From positions 8,687,501 to 8,751,500 of the forward strand of contig OX327703.1 in the NCBI GenBank assembly GCA_946807835.1: a stretch of 64,000 nt of DNA, given 5' to 3'. The position numbers and the translations under genes were made by a program. Positions 23,114-33,876 of the stretch are shown here, one piece after another. The notes under the pieces were generated by a model. It saw nothing but the letters and a program-made list of their open reading frames with translations. It was not told where the DNA came from and made no database searches. The stretch's first letter is position 1, and every line of letters begins with the position of its first letter. Origin of the DNA: Ailanthus altissimus. Its lineage: Eukaryota; Streptophyta; Magnoliopsida; Sapindales; Simaroubaceae.

Positions 23114-24014
23114 CATAAGGAATGGTTAATTTGGTGTGGTTTGCTGTTAAATTGCTTTGGGTTGATTGAATTTGGTGTTTTGAATATTTAGTGATTTTAT
23201 TGATTAAAAGGTGAGAGAATTCAATTGGCTTAGGTTTTATGTAGTTTTTCAAAATGGAGGGAAATTTGTATAGGGCCCACATTTAAAATAAATTTTGACT
23301 CAGTTCTATAGCCATAGGTGCTACATTGACACTTGGGAATTTAGAGTTTCATTTCAACACTGTAGCGCTATCTTGTGACCATTGTGGTGCTGCGATACTA
23401 AGTTGACACTAATTTTGGTTGTCATGTTGGCATTTTAAGGCGAAATGGTGGCATTGTAGTACTAAGATATTACTTTAGGGTGTCACAGCACTAAGATATT
23501 CTGTCTTAGCTTGTCTAGGATTGAGGACTCTCTTTTCCAAGTTGATACTACGGCTATCACTGAGGGTGTCATCGCGCTGAGCTACTGAATAAGGGGTTTA
23601 TCTTGGCTATGAGTGAGCATCATAGCTCTAAGATTTAGTGTCACGATGATGGCTTCCTAAGTTTTTAGAAATAAAAATACTTAACATTGCTTGGGTTGCC
23701 TCCCAAGAAGCGCTTGATTTAATATCATTAGTTTTATGTCTTTTTTGCTTACAACAACCTTGGTAAGTTATTATAGGATTTTTGGGGATCAAGCTCTTAT
23801 ACCTAAAAATGCTTCAGTTATTAACAATTTACCTTAAATGTCCTTAAATATTCTCGTGGATGGTTAACCTTCTACTTTGATGGTGCCATAGGGATGCAAA
23901 TTTGGGACTCAAACTTGATTAGACCATATTGACTTTAACTTTTGTGGGAATAGTTTAAGTCAAGAGTTGAATAACAGTTAGTGCTGTCCTGGTTCAAATG
24001 AGCACTATATAATC
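23114..24014 (-). mobile_element. Probable Athila/Tat-type non-coding 3' region
   Basis: No coding region is seen. On the minus strand near 23718-23694 the segment carries aagcgcttcttgggaggcaa, a stretch I associate with the untranslated region of Athila/Tat elements. Minus-strand Athila pol and gag pieces follow on the other side of the copia LTR (26257-27937). The part at 23300-23640 contains many loosely repeated 'actgtagcgct / gtgctgcgatac' words. Assignment to the same broken element is an inference from orientation and spacing. Confidence 0.4.
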
Positions 24015-26037
24015 TATTAGGGCCGGTGCTTACGCGCCATCCCTGAATGTACGTATACTTGTGTATTTATACAAGTGTACATTTCTATTAAATCGCTAAT
24101 ACCCAATTTATATGGTATTATGCATGTAACATTATAGACATTGTAGATCTGAAGGAGTTCAAATCAGATATAAAGGGTTTAGATAAGGGCTCATAGTTAG
24201 CCACGCTGAGATATATAATTGTTAAATGTTAGCATAGTTAAGTGTTAGCTGGTTAAAATACTCAGTAGATCCAAGAGTTGGAGCCTTGTTTGTAATGGGA
24301 CATAGACCTGGGAATATACTAGTAACTGCATAGTTGCAAGAGTTACAATCGGGTGCTAGGAAATGTAAGTTGCGCAAATATATTCTCAAATGATAGTCCC
24401 TGATCTATTTCTACCAATGCGGGTTTATTGGTGGATACCTTTATATATAGATCAGTATATGTCGTATCTGTCGGGTATAGATGGTCATTCCTTACCAACC
24501 TGAGCTTGGAGCTCGTATTGACATATGGGTATCCAGTTAGGACTAGATATGGGACAGACTCACGAGGGCCTCCGATAGACATCCTATATAAGCTGTCAAA
24601 TAAGTGTCCTCTCGAGTTGAGTAGTATACGTGGTCCTTTGACCTGAGTGCCACGGTTGGCTTGTAAGTGATCCACCATACTTTGGTTCCATACATGTCAC
24701 AAACCTTTCATGGTGTGACCGTTGGGTGTCACTGGGTATGGTCCGATGCTTATGGAGTTCGGTGTGTACAAATACGGGATCTGTTAGCTCTTATAGGGAG
24801 TTCGATATCCAAATGCTTCGAGACTGTATCTCAGAAAATCTTGTTCTGCCAGGGTTGAACAATATGGAAAATGAGTTTGCACATATTATTCAGTGAGATA
24901 CAAGTTTGGAGATAAGATATAGATGAGCAATGGGGATTTGACAGTGATAATCTATATCCCCGCACATCCTGGATATCATGACGAAAGGACTATACATATG
25001 CGTTGTAACCTCAGCTTGTATGGTTCAACGCGCTGATTTGTATATCCGTGACATATGCGTGGGGCATTTCTCACGGACTCATGGAATAGTTCCATTTGAC
25101 GAATCGAGAGTAGAACCTAGGGAGTCCCGCGATATGGAGTGTACTCATTGTGCACTAGGGCAGCGTGCCGAATTAAATTATTTAATCCAGCAATATTCAG
25201 TAATTTTATGGGAATGCGTGCGTATCTGTATTTAAGTGTTAAATATAATAATTAGTTATTAATTATTATTTACTAATTGTATAAGGACACGTAGTGTATT
25301 GTAAACCCTCGGTTAAGTTTACCCAAGTGTAGGATTTGGTGGGACCCATTAGGGGGTGAACTTAGTAACTATTTATGAAGGGAAAAATGGTCATGACACA
25401 CTATGATTATTTAATTGTTAAATAATCATTCTCTCTCTCTCTCCTATTTATATTATATAATATATATTATTATATTATTATTATTATTATATTATATTAT
25501 ATTATATTATATATACATAAAGAAAGAAGAAAAGAGAAGAGAAGCAGTTGAAGGCCATTTTGGCCGAGAGAGGGAGAAGAGAGAAATGAAGAAGAAAGAA
25601 AAGAGAAAGAAGAGAAAAAACTAGGAAAAAAAAAAGGAGAGGAAAAAATGAAATTGTTTCATTTTTCTCTACGCTTCCAATTGGAGTAATTATGAATTGC
25701 TCCAAATTCTCCATTTCTTATCCTTTTGGAGAAAATGATGTAAATTCACTCCTGGCCATTTTGGAGATTAAGAGTTAATCCCAGGCTGAATATGAAGCTG
25801 CTGTTCTAGCTCACCAAGCCCACCGAGTTGGTGACTAGAACTGCACGCGAGTTGATCTCCATACGGACTCCAGAACAAATACGTGTATAACGTTACGCGT
25901 TTGGTGAGTTCTGTAACTGTATAAATATATTAATGTGATTAATATATTTATTTATTGTGTTTATTGCAAAATTTATATTTTCGCTGCATTAGGCAATAGA
26001 CACAAATGCCCATGCATACACCCACGTGCCTTTGTCA
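24015..26037 (+). repeat. Copia solo LTR, ~2.02 kb
   Basis: It begins tattagggccggtgcttacg (canonical start TGTTAGGG with one change) and ends near the gcatacacccacgtg...gtca word. It is closely related to the F element 3' LTR at 44296-49244 and to the reverse solo LTR at 32633-41793. No internal copia sequence adjoins it. The flanks (taatc and ggacc) do not match, so the exact ends or the history are uncertain. Open frames inside it, such as 24343-24678 minus, are not supported as genes. Confidence 0.75.
25434..25650. repeat. (TA/TTA)n microsatellite followed by GA-rich purine tract
   Basis: The run covers ctctctctct, then imperfect TTA/TA repeats (about 25443-25515), then about 120 bp of nearly pure purine (gaagaaaagagaagag style). 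The same pair of tracts occurs at the matching place in the LTRs at 37950-38160 (reverse) and 48537-48830, with different repeat lengths. Confidence 0.8.
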
Positions 26038-26256
26038 GGACCATGTGGGGTCCACCAACCCTTTGGTCCAACCAGCACCGGGATCATCATCCCCCACTGG
26101 TCCCCACTAGTCAGGTGCTAGCACACCCACATATCCAGCTTAGGTTACTTGCGCCTCTAAGGAATCGAACCCGGGATCTCATCCATATAATGCCTTACGA
26201 GTTTGTCCTTGTACCCATCGGTCTGGCCAGCCCAAAAATTACAATGGCTATCAGAG
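26038..26256 (-). mobile_element. Possible tRNA-derived SINE fragment
   Basis: On the minus strand a tggccagaccgatgg word (26215-26229, A-box-like) is followed about 40 bases later by gggttcgattcc (26161-26172), a good RNA polymerase III B box. It lies between the copia LTR and Athila RT, and a minus-strand RT frame (26398 downward) runs into it. No complete tRNA cloverleaf can be drawn. The poly-A or simple tail and the target duplication are not clear. Confidence 0.35.
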
Positions 26257-27937
26257 TAATTGTAATTTGATTGTAACCAAAATACCCATCCAGAAAATAG
26301 TAATACTCGTAGCCAACAAGTCTATCTAACATTTTATCAATGTCTGGCAATCGGAAGTGGTCATTTTGAGTGGCCTTGTTTAACTTTTTATAATTCATAC
26401 ATACTTTCTATCCTATCACTGTATATGTATGGATCAACTCATTATTCTCATTGGCTACTACTGTCACTCCTCTATTCTTTGTCACATATTGGACTAGACT
26501 TACCCACAAATTATCTGAGATTGGATAGATTATTATTATATCTAGCTATTTGATAATTGCATTCTTCACCACTTCCTTCATGATAGGATTTATTCTTTAC
26601 TATTGTTCTATTAAAATTTTATGGTTGCCTATCAACAATATTTTGTGCATGCAGAAGAAAGGGTTAATATTTCTGATATAAGTTATGTGGTTCATTCTAA
26701 TGCTCTCTTATGCCTTCAACACTCTAAGTAGTTTTGTTTCTTATGTATTATTAAGGAAAGCATATATTATTATAGGGAGAGTAGAAGAATTGCCTAAGAA
26801 TGCATACCATAAATAGTTTGCAAAGGTTTGAGCTTTAAGATAATAGTTCTGCTATTAAAGGTTTAGTACAAAACTCTATGTTTGTTGGTCACTCTAATGG
26901 TTTAAACCTTGTTTTGGCTCGATCATGTCAAGGAGAGGCATTCAAGACCCTTAGATATTCCTACACTTTTTGGTTATTTACATTAACTTCATTAATGACA
27001 ACATCATCTAGTGTGTCATCAAAGGAGTTTTTTGTGGAGAGATTTTAGACTTCATTATCTATTACAATAATGCTAAAACATTCTTCTGCTTCATTAGAAA
27101 TTTTATAGCTTTGAACCCATGAAATGTTACTTCCTGGTATTGAGCCATTATTATGAGCTCTACTTTTTGCACATCAATTAATTTCTTTCCTGTGGCTAAG
27201 AATAGTCTCACCAAAATGATTGGAATCTCACAATCTTCTTCTATATCTAGAATAATGAAATGTGTAAGAAATATAAACTTGTCAACTTTTACAAAAACAT
27301 CCTTAATTATACCCCTTTAGATAGGTGAATGATCAATCTGCTAACTGTAACATGACATTTATTAATTTTTCTTCCCCCAAACTTAGTGTTTTATAAATTG
27401 ATAGCAACATCATATTTATACAAGCCCTAAGTGACATGAAGCTTTTACAAAAGAACTAGTTTCTAATAGTGCATGAAATGGTAAAGCTTTCTAGATCCTT
27501 GAGCTTGGAGGAAATTTCATTTTCAAAATAGCGATGCATTCTTCTATCAAAGCTACTATCTCAAAATCCTTAAGTTTTCTTTTCTTTGACAAAACATCTT
27601 TCATAAACTTCACATAGCTTGGTATTTGCTCTAGGGCATTAGCAAAGAGTATGTTGAGATACAGTTTCTTGAAAATTTCTAAAATCTTTGAAGACTGTTT
27701 ATCAAGTTTATGCTTCTGAAGGCGTTGGAGAAATGGTGGTGGTGGATTATATGGACTCAAGTTTCATTTTACACAAAATTTTCTATTACGTTTTCCTCTT
27801 TTTCCATCTCAGTATCTTTAACAAGATTTTTCTTTGGTTGAGATATTTTTGCTGCTTTGGGTAATTCTTTCTCACTTCTTAGAGTGATTTCCTTGCAATT
27901 TTCTTTATCATCATTTGGATTAATCTTTGTGTTGTGT
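26257..27937 (-). pseudogene. Athila/Tat-type gag-protease-RT pseudogene
   Basis: Read on the minus strand from 27937, the gag end comes first (I-T-L-R-S-E-K-E-L, then P-P-P-P-F-L-Q-R-L-Q-K-H-K-L-D-K-Q and I-P-S-Y-V-K-F-M-K-D, about 27880-27490). A damaged aspartic protease follows at about 27490-27040. It has a C-H-L-G-L box where D-x-G-A is expected, then F-V-K-V-D-K-F-I-F and I-P-I-I-L-V-R-L-F-L-A-T-G. RT is at about 26400-26257 (N-Y-K-K-L-N-K-A-T, then Y-F-L-D-G-Y-F-G-Y-N-Q-I), where it is cut by the SINE-like piece. Several stops and frameshifts are present. The wording is that of Athila-lineage polyproteins. It is older than the Athila-like element at 32709-37813. Confidence 0.8.
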
Positions 27938-28394
27938 ATATTGTTAATCGAGATATGAATCTGGAGATAAGTTCATGGATGAGCAAATGGGAATTTGATG
28001 GTGTTAATCTATATCTCTGCACATCCAGGGTATAAATGATGGAAGAATTATACGTATACATTCTGACCTCAAATTGTATGGTCTGCATACTGATTTGTAA
28101 TATTCGTGATGTGTGCATAGGGCATTGTTCACGAACTTATGAAATAGTTTATTTGACGAATCGGGCATGGACCTAGAGAGTCCCAATATAAAATATACTC
28201 GTTGTGCACTTTGACAGTATACCGTATTGAATAGTTCAATACAATATAGAATACACCAAATTACTAAGGTTGAGTTAACTAAAGTATATAGTTATGGTGA
28301 AACCCACTTTGGGTTAACTTGGTAACCTAGTAATGGTATAATGGTAATTTCACTTTATTAATTATTAATAATCAAGATATTTATTTAAACAATA

Positions 28395-28690
28395 ATTAAA
28401 TAAAAATATAACTTAACTATGGTTAATTGTTAACCAAAGGATTAGGTTAAAAGATATTTTATGCTTCACTTAACAATGGTTAATTGTTAACTATGATTAG
28501 GTTAAATAAACATATAGATATTTTAATTTTATTATTAAATAAATGTTAACCTAACTAGGATTAATAGTTAACTCTAGGGTTAGGTTAGTTGGATATTTGT
28601 TAACTTAAGGGTCAAGTTAATTTAACTCAACTAAGGTTAAATGTTAACCTTGGTTAAGTGAATAGTTAAATTAAATACAAATAAAATTTA
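28395..28690. repeat. GGTTAA/TTAACC palindromic word cluster in copia LTR
   Basis: The tract is dense in ggtta, taacc and gttaac words in alternating orientation, giving many small inverted repeats. The homologous stretch at 40500-40710 has the same character but different word counts, so the tract is expanding or being rearranged within the family. Confidence 0.7.
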
Positions 28691-29007
28691 AATTAGTTTG
28701 AAATATATGCATTAGTATATAAAGTGAAATGAAATTCAAAATTCATAAGTTTTAGATTTTGCAATTTTGGTGGCTATTTTAATTTGAGAAATTGAAATTC
28801 TTTGTTTTAAGTTTAAGTGCTAGAACAATAAAACAAATACAATTGGCTACTAAATGTAATAAGTAAAATCGATTTATTTTAATTGTTCAAGAGTTGAACA
28901 AAAGATAAAACAAATTAATTTAATTAGATTAAGAGTTAATCTAATTAGTTTAAGTGTTAAACAATTGTTAAATTATACTGTTATTCTAACTAATCAAACC
29001 CACATAA

Positions 29008-29012
29008 GGTGA
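29008..29012. repeat. Target-site duplication ggtga (left copy) of element R
   Basis: ggtga at 29008-29012 is repeated at 55162-55166, flanking the LTR-bounded element R. The 5 bp length is that expected for copia integrase. Confidence 0.85.
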
Positions 29013-30705
29013 TGTGGGATGGTTATTGTTATGACATTCATAACGCAACGGAATAAAAAATATATTTTCATTAGATAAAAACACTTTTTATCTAAGGATC
29101 TTATGAATATATGAATTTAATGTTAAAATAAATAAAAATTAACAAGAACATACCTTGAATCCACGTCGAATTTTCTTCCACTAAAGGATTCCAAACCAAG
29201 CCTCTTGTTCTACAATGAAAGGAAGAGTGGGCTTCCAATTTTTCCTTCACTCAAGAAAAAAAAAATACGTATCCTGCGATTTTTTCACGTATGTCTTGTG
29301 TTTTATTTAGACTAGTCTTCTTATTTTAAAATAATAATTTAATTAATAATATTTACTAATGAAATTATTATCTCTTAAAAGGAGACCTAATTCATATAAA
29401 CCACATAGAGTCCTACTATTTGTGGTTAACGTATAATACCCAATATTTGAGCATTATTAGTCTTTTAATAAAAGAAAAATACTAAAATTAAAATTAAAAT
29501 CTTTTTAATAATTTCAAAAATTATCCATAAGATTTTATTTATTTAATTTCTTAAATTAAATATTTAATTATATTTAGGTAAGATCTTATCTATATTAATT
29601 AATTATCAATTAATTAATTTTATCCAAATTTAAACTATACGTATTTGAAAACTAGTTTCTAGACACAAACAATTTGTGTAATAACACAATCATTTTTAAA
29701 TGTTCATTGTAATAACGAAAGAGGTAGTATTGGAGACCTATGGGGCTACAATTTCAAGTTCCAATAAATTTTAAACAATTAATTAAACTCTTTAATTAAT
29801 TAATTCAATTTATTAATTCCAGTGTTATTCCACTAAAAACCTGGATTGCACTATTGAAATTGTAAATATAATTTACTCAGAAAACTTAAAACAGTCCATT
29901 GATTTAATCACTAAATATAATTTAATCCTCCATAGATTGTTCATAATTAGAGCTAGGTTAATTATCGTTTTACCCTATAATTATTTCTTTATCCTTAAGT
30001 ACCATTAATTCACCAGTGAACAGCTAATTTGTAACATTATTACAAATTGAGCGCTCAAACCGTTCAGTTCTAAAATTAACCCTTAAGAGAACCTTCTTTC
30101 TAACTTCCATTAGAAATGAATGGATTCCATATCTGTAAATCATATTCCTAACCGTTTATCTCACAATGCCACCAAAATGCAAGTTTTTAGTTTATTCTTT
30201 AAACAAACCGTAACGAGTATTTTAAATATATTAATGACACAAACTGGAGTTTATGATCACTCAGGATGAAGGTTAATCAGTATATGATCATCGGTTGACG
30301 TTATTTGAATTCTTAATTAACAAAGGTATTTTATATAATAATTCAAACTACGTTTGGTCAAGTCCTATATAATCATATTATATATAGTGCCTCGACCATA
30401 ATGTCACTACATTAGTGATCCGGATAAGATCACTACATTTTAAATATTTGTGAACCGCACTATTAAATTTAATTAAAGATCCCAAACTTTAATTAATTTA
30501 TTACAGACTTTTTCTGTTTATTATCCATAACCTTAATCCTCTTGTATATAATAATTATATACTAAAATTATGATTACATAAATAAACAAGAGATTTTCTG
30601 ATATTTATGTCATAAAATTATGAACACTCATTAAGTATAAAATTATAACTTTATTAATTGCATAAAAATAGTACAAGTACATGCTTTTAGGGCATTATCC
30701 CTAAC
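29013..30705 (-). repeat. Element R 3' LTR (1693 bp)
   Basis: On the minus strand it begins TGTTAGGGATAATGCC at 30705 and ends ACCATCCCACA at 29013. It aligns along its full length with 53453-55161 with scattered substitutions and small indels. Confidence 0.9.
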
Positions 30706-30722
30706 AATCTCCTACTTCCCCT
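30706..30722 (-). promoter_or_regulatory. Element R polypurine tract
   Basis: The minus strand reads aggggaagtaggagat immediately before the LTR start. This is the usual copia plus-strand primer position. It follows the RNase H stop codon at 30721-30723 and overlaps it slightly. Confidence 0.8.
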
Positions 30723-31165
30723 AAAGTAGGTGAGACATGTCTCTTAAACCCATGCCCTCCATATGACTCTCAAACGACTTAGTTAATAATGTCTTGCTAA
30801 ATGGGTCTACAAGATTATTTTCAGATGCTATCTTTATGATTACCACATTACCTCTATGCACTATTTCCCTGATTAAGTGATACTTTCTCTCTATATGCTT
30901 TGCTTTCTTATGGCTCCTAGGTTCCTTTGAATTTGCCACTGCCCCACTATTGTCACAGTAAAGGGACAATGGTTTATCCATGTCTAGAAAAACTTTCAGA
31001 TCAGTGAAGAACTTCCTAAGCCATATTGTTTCTTTAGCTGCTATGTATTCAGCCTCTATGGTTGAATCAGCAGTAATGGATTGTTTTACACTTCTTCAGA
31101 CTATGGCTCCCTAACCAAGAGTAAAACACTGACCCAGATGTTGACTTTCGACTATCTTCTATTGT
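30717..31165 (-). pseudogene. Copia RNase H C-terminus (element R)
   Basis: The minus strand from about 31165 encodes S-R-K-S-T-S-G-S-V-F, then the A-E-Y-I-A-A-K-E block with frameshifts. From 30981 an intact frame to the natural stop reads L-Y-C-D-N-S-G-A-V-A-N, then H-I-E-R-K-Y-H and N-N-L-V-D-P-F-S-K. These are the last catalytic and structural blocks of copia RNase H. Sequence upstream of this in R (RT) is gone, replaced by the leader of element F. Confidence 0.85.
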
Positions 31166-32116
31166 TCACTTAAACAGTAAAAGTTTTAACTGTTCACAGT
31201 GTGTGTTACTATTTATAGCTACAGATGTTTGAACAATTTTTCAAACAGTGTTTCAAAATTAACTATGCATGTGTAGATTTATGAGATATAGTGATAAAAG
31301 TTATTAGTCTACATTATAAATCAGGGTTTATAAGATGTAGTGATAAAGATTTATTGGTTTGTATTATAAATCAGGATTAATTTTTTCTATGTTGGTAACC
31401 ACAATGAGAGCTCTACTGGTGGGGGTTAGTTATGCTTGCATAGAAAAATTGATTAATTGAGAAGCACCATTCCTAAGAATATGGAGACCATAGGATATAA
31501 AAATCTCTCTTAATCAGAGTGAAGAATAATACATTATGAGATAATATTTTATTCTGATTCGTTTTGTCAATACGGTGTTAGGCGAGTTATGTCTACCTTT
31601 TTCCAATATTGCTATAGCGTAAGAGACTTGGTCGACTGGGCTTGGACTATACTGGTTAAACGTGAGATAAGGCAAATATATGCAAAAGTATTGTCCAATA
31701 TTGCTACAGCGTGAGGGTATTATCGATAGCATATATTTGATCATTGACAAGTTAATCTGGAATACACTTATCCAATATTGCTACAGCGTGAGGATAAGGT
31801 GTATTTAGGATCAAGTGGTAAGAGTTGCATGAGATGAAATTAACAAGTGTTGTCTACCTGTTGGGTTACAAAGGCCATTATTGCTACAACGTGAGGCCCG
31901 AGTAATTATTAATGGGATCTACTTCCCGTTGTATAATTTAAAAGAGTTTAAACTATTGTCTTCCCATTTAAGAGATTACTGAGATTATATAAAGCAGTGG
32001 GAGGGCATTTTAAATTGAAAATGTATAATTAGTATACCCATAATTTAAAACATTCTATTAGCGATTTAATAACCATTCCGCTCACATCTCCCGTTAATTT
32101 TGGTCTGTCAAGAATA
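31166..32116 (+). other. Element F untranslated leader
   Basis: Non-coding. It is alignable by eye with the C0 leader at 55690-56393: both contain ggtaaccacaatgngagcyctactgg, ctctcttaatcaga and the repeated ttgctacagcgtgagg motif. An internal duplication is seen at 31270-31375 (two copies of a 'tataagatgtagtgataaag' type unit). Confidence 0.75.
31603..31896 (+). repeat. Four copies of a ~22 bp leader motif
   Basis: ccaatattgctacagcgtga (consensus, first 20 bases) occurs at about 31603-31623, 31695-31716, 31772-31793 and 31875-31896, spaced 77-103 bp. The intervening sequence is not repeated. Three diverged copies stand in the same part of the C0 leader (55962-56153). It is therefore a conserved feature of the family's leader, placed ahead of gag. 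Confidence 0.75.
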
Positions 32117-32632
32117 ATGGCCACTACGAACCAGTTGGTGTACATAGTTGATGCAATCCAACTATAGGGTACTAAGAATTACTCTGACCGGTGGATGAAT
32201 CTCAGAAGTGTTCTGGATTCATAAAATTTTGGATTTATTGTTGATCAAAATTTTTCGTAAAGTGATTCTGATAACACCTCTCTAGAGGATTGAATAGAGA
32301 TAATGTGACCCTCTTTGCTTAGGGTGCTTCACTTTTTACTCCAAATATAGCTAGTGAGACCAGATGTGTGAGGAGAAGAAGATGAGGTAGATACACAGCA
32401 TCAATCTTCAAAGGCAACATTTATCCAAAGATTAACAAGAGGGCGTATAGATAGAAAGTGTTTCTACTACAGTAAGGTTGGGTATTGAGAATTGCTCTAC
32501 CTTAGAAGCCTTATCATTGTCAAGAAGATTCTCACAAGTTTGCACTTGACAAACATAGACATTTCTAGGGCATATGATGCCAGCTCAAGCTGGGTATGAG
32601 ATACTGTATGTCCCTCTTATATCTGTAATATG
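32117..32632 (+). pseudogene. gag: Copia gag (element F), first part
   Basis: It starts at ATG 32117 (M-A-T-T-N-Q-L-V-Y-I-V-D-A). An early stop follows (I-Q-L then TAG), then W-M-N-L-R-S-V-L-D-S. A decayed zinc knuckle, K-C-F-Y-Y-S-K-V-G-Y (about 32455-32490), keeps the first Cys and spacing. The middle of the capsid region is shortened. The frame continues, with breaks, into protease at 41794 beyond the inserted solo LTR. Confidence 0.75.
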
Positions 32633-32708
32633 TGTTGGCGGATCTTAATCCACGTGGGTGTATGCATGTGAAATTGTGTCTATTACCTAAATACGTATCA
32701 TATACGAA
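32633..32708 (-). repeat. Reverse copia solo LTR, piece 1
   Basis: tgttggcggatc...ccacgtgggtgtatgcatg is the reverse complement of the copia LTR end (compare 26000-26037 and 49160-49244). The Athila-like element cuts it at 32709. Its outer flank atatg pairs with atacg at 41794. Confidence 0.75.
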
Positions 32709-33145
32709 TTGAGCTAGAACATAAAGCTTATTGGGCTGTCAAAGCCCTTAACTTTGATTTGAATGCTGCAGGTCTCCAAAGAAAGTTACAATTGTCATAA
32801 ATAGAAGAGCTGCAAAATGACGCATATGACAACTCCAGAATTTACAAAGCTAAAATGAAAGTAGCTCATGATAAACAGATCTCAAGGAAATACTTTGCGC
32901 CCAATTAACGGGTCTATCTTTGTGATTCGCGATTGCATTTACACCCTGGAAAGTTGAGATCTCGATGGACTGGTCCATTTATGGTAAGACATGTTTTTCC
33001 TAATGGTGCTACTGAAATTGAAGACCCCACTGATGGACGGACTTTCAAAGTGAATGGACAGTGGCTAAAAAGCTACGTGGAAAAGGTAGACGACTCTATG
33101 TACCTAGGCAAGATCCCTTTTGTTGATCCTGTCTATCGTGATTGA
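32709..33145 (+). pseudogene. Athila-lineage integrase C-terminus
   Basis: The frame encodes E-H-K-A-Y-W-A-V-K-A-L-N-F-D-L, a stop, I-E-E-L-Q-N-D-A-Y, I-Y-K-A-K-M-K, a stop in the A-P-N-x-R-V-Y-L stretch, then an open tail. The tail reads R-L-H-L-H-P-G-K-L-R-S-R-W-T-G-P-F, then F-K-V-N-G-Q-W-L-K-S-Y, and ends at TGA 33143. This is the integrase C-terminal domain of Athila/Tat retrotransposons. There is no chromodomain, as expected. It fixes the lineage of the element carrying the two downstream genes. Confidence 0.88.
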
Positions 33146-33393
33146 TCAGGTTCAATCTATCTGTACTATATTTTATATTTTGTCTATATTTTATCTTTTG
33201 ACTTTTTATTTTTGCTTTTATTTTCTTGCACATTTTATTTTACTTTATTTTCTTCTTTTTATTTTTTCTTCAACGTGATTTTATTTCCCGGTCAAGTGGC
33301 GGATATGGTACTCCGTGACTATTAAAGTTGGTTTCTCAGTTCCCTAAAAACTGTCCCTCAAACTGTGCATTCATCTCTTTTCTTTCTTTCAAA

Positions 33394-33876
33394 ATGGATC
33401 GCATTCTTGCCAACTTTAAAATACGTTTTCCTTCATTGCCTCAAAATACTCTACTTAAGATTTACAAAGCACGGTGTGAAAGACTAAGGTTATTGATGTT
33501 GGATAATATCCCTGAGGACCTTTGTTGGTTAATTGAAGCCAAGGTTCGGTTGTCTGGTGAGTTTGAAAATGATTTTGTTTCTCATATGCCTGGTCTTGGA
33601 AGAAGCTCTTATGCCAAAAGGCGACGAGAAAAAAGGTTACAAGTCTGTCATAAATGTGCTCGATGGAATTGTAATCGGAGTTGTCGTTCTTTAGGATTCG
33701 TATCTAGAAACCGAGAAGAAAAAATTCAGTTCATTAAGGATGGATTGAGTAAGGAGTCTTTGGATGATATCCTATTGACTCCTGAGACACATCCCTGTGG
33801 GCTTGTGCAAGTGAACTTCTCGATTTATGGAACAAATTCAAAAATGAACATCAACGGTATAGTCTCGGGAATCTAA
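33394..33876 (+). CDS. Arg/Cys-rich accessory protein, possibly viral NABP-like
   Basis: An intact 160-residue frame. The ATG at 33394 sits in a good context (ttcaaaatgg). An in-frame upstream start at 33328 would add 22 residues and is less convincing. Residues ~70-95 carry a G-R-S-S-Y-A-K-R-R-R-E-K-R basic run, followed at once by C-H-K-C-x4-C-x3-C, a likely zinc site. N-terminal to this is a helical-looking segment (C-E-R-L-R-L-L-M-L-D), and the C-terminal part is acidic/polar. The order of basic run then Cys cluster resembles small nucleic-acid-binding proteins of carlaviruses and relatives. That is a motif judgement, not a database result. It lies between integrase and LOG, where Athila elements may hold an env-like ORF, but I see no signal peptide or membrane segment. 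It is undamaged although both neighbours carry stops. Confidence 0.6.
   Translation: MDRILANFKIRFPSLPQNTLLKIYKARCERLRLLMLDNIPEDLCWLIEAKVRLSGEFENDFVSHMPGLGRSSYAKRRREKRLQVCHKCARWNCNRSCRSLGFVSRNREEKIQFIKDGLSKESLDDILLTPETHPCGLVQVNFSIYGTNSKMNINGIVSGI

Larger units (their letters stand above)
27938..29012 (+). repeat. C0 copia LTR, left portion
   Basis: It matches 40040-41075 of the solo LTR at 39133-41315 (cgagatatgaatctggagat, then gcacttt and aaacccac words). The first ~900 bp of the LTR are missing. It is cut at 29012 by element R and resumes at 55162, with ggtga duplicated on both sides. Confidence 0.8.

Noticed and set aside
24343..25235. Open frames up to 111 codons inside the copia LTR
   Set aside because: They recur as damaged frames in sister LTRs at 39000 and 44800-45545 and show no domain.
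26161..26229. tRNA gene
   Set aside because: A B-box-like word is present, but no acceptor, D and anticodon stems can be paired.
31603..31896. CRISPR-like array
   Set aside because: Four degenerate motifs at unequal spacing in a plant retrotransposon leader; no cas genes and a eukaryotic context.
33328..33393. Upstream ATG extending the Arg/Cys ORF by 22 residues
   Set aside because: The context at 33394 (caaaatgg) is better and the extension looks like T-rich leader. The upstream start cannot be fully excluded.
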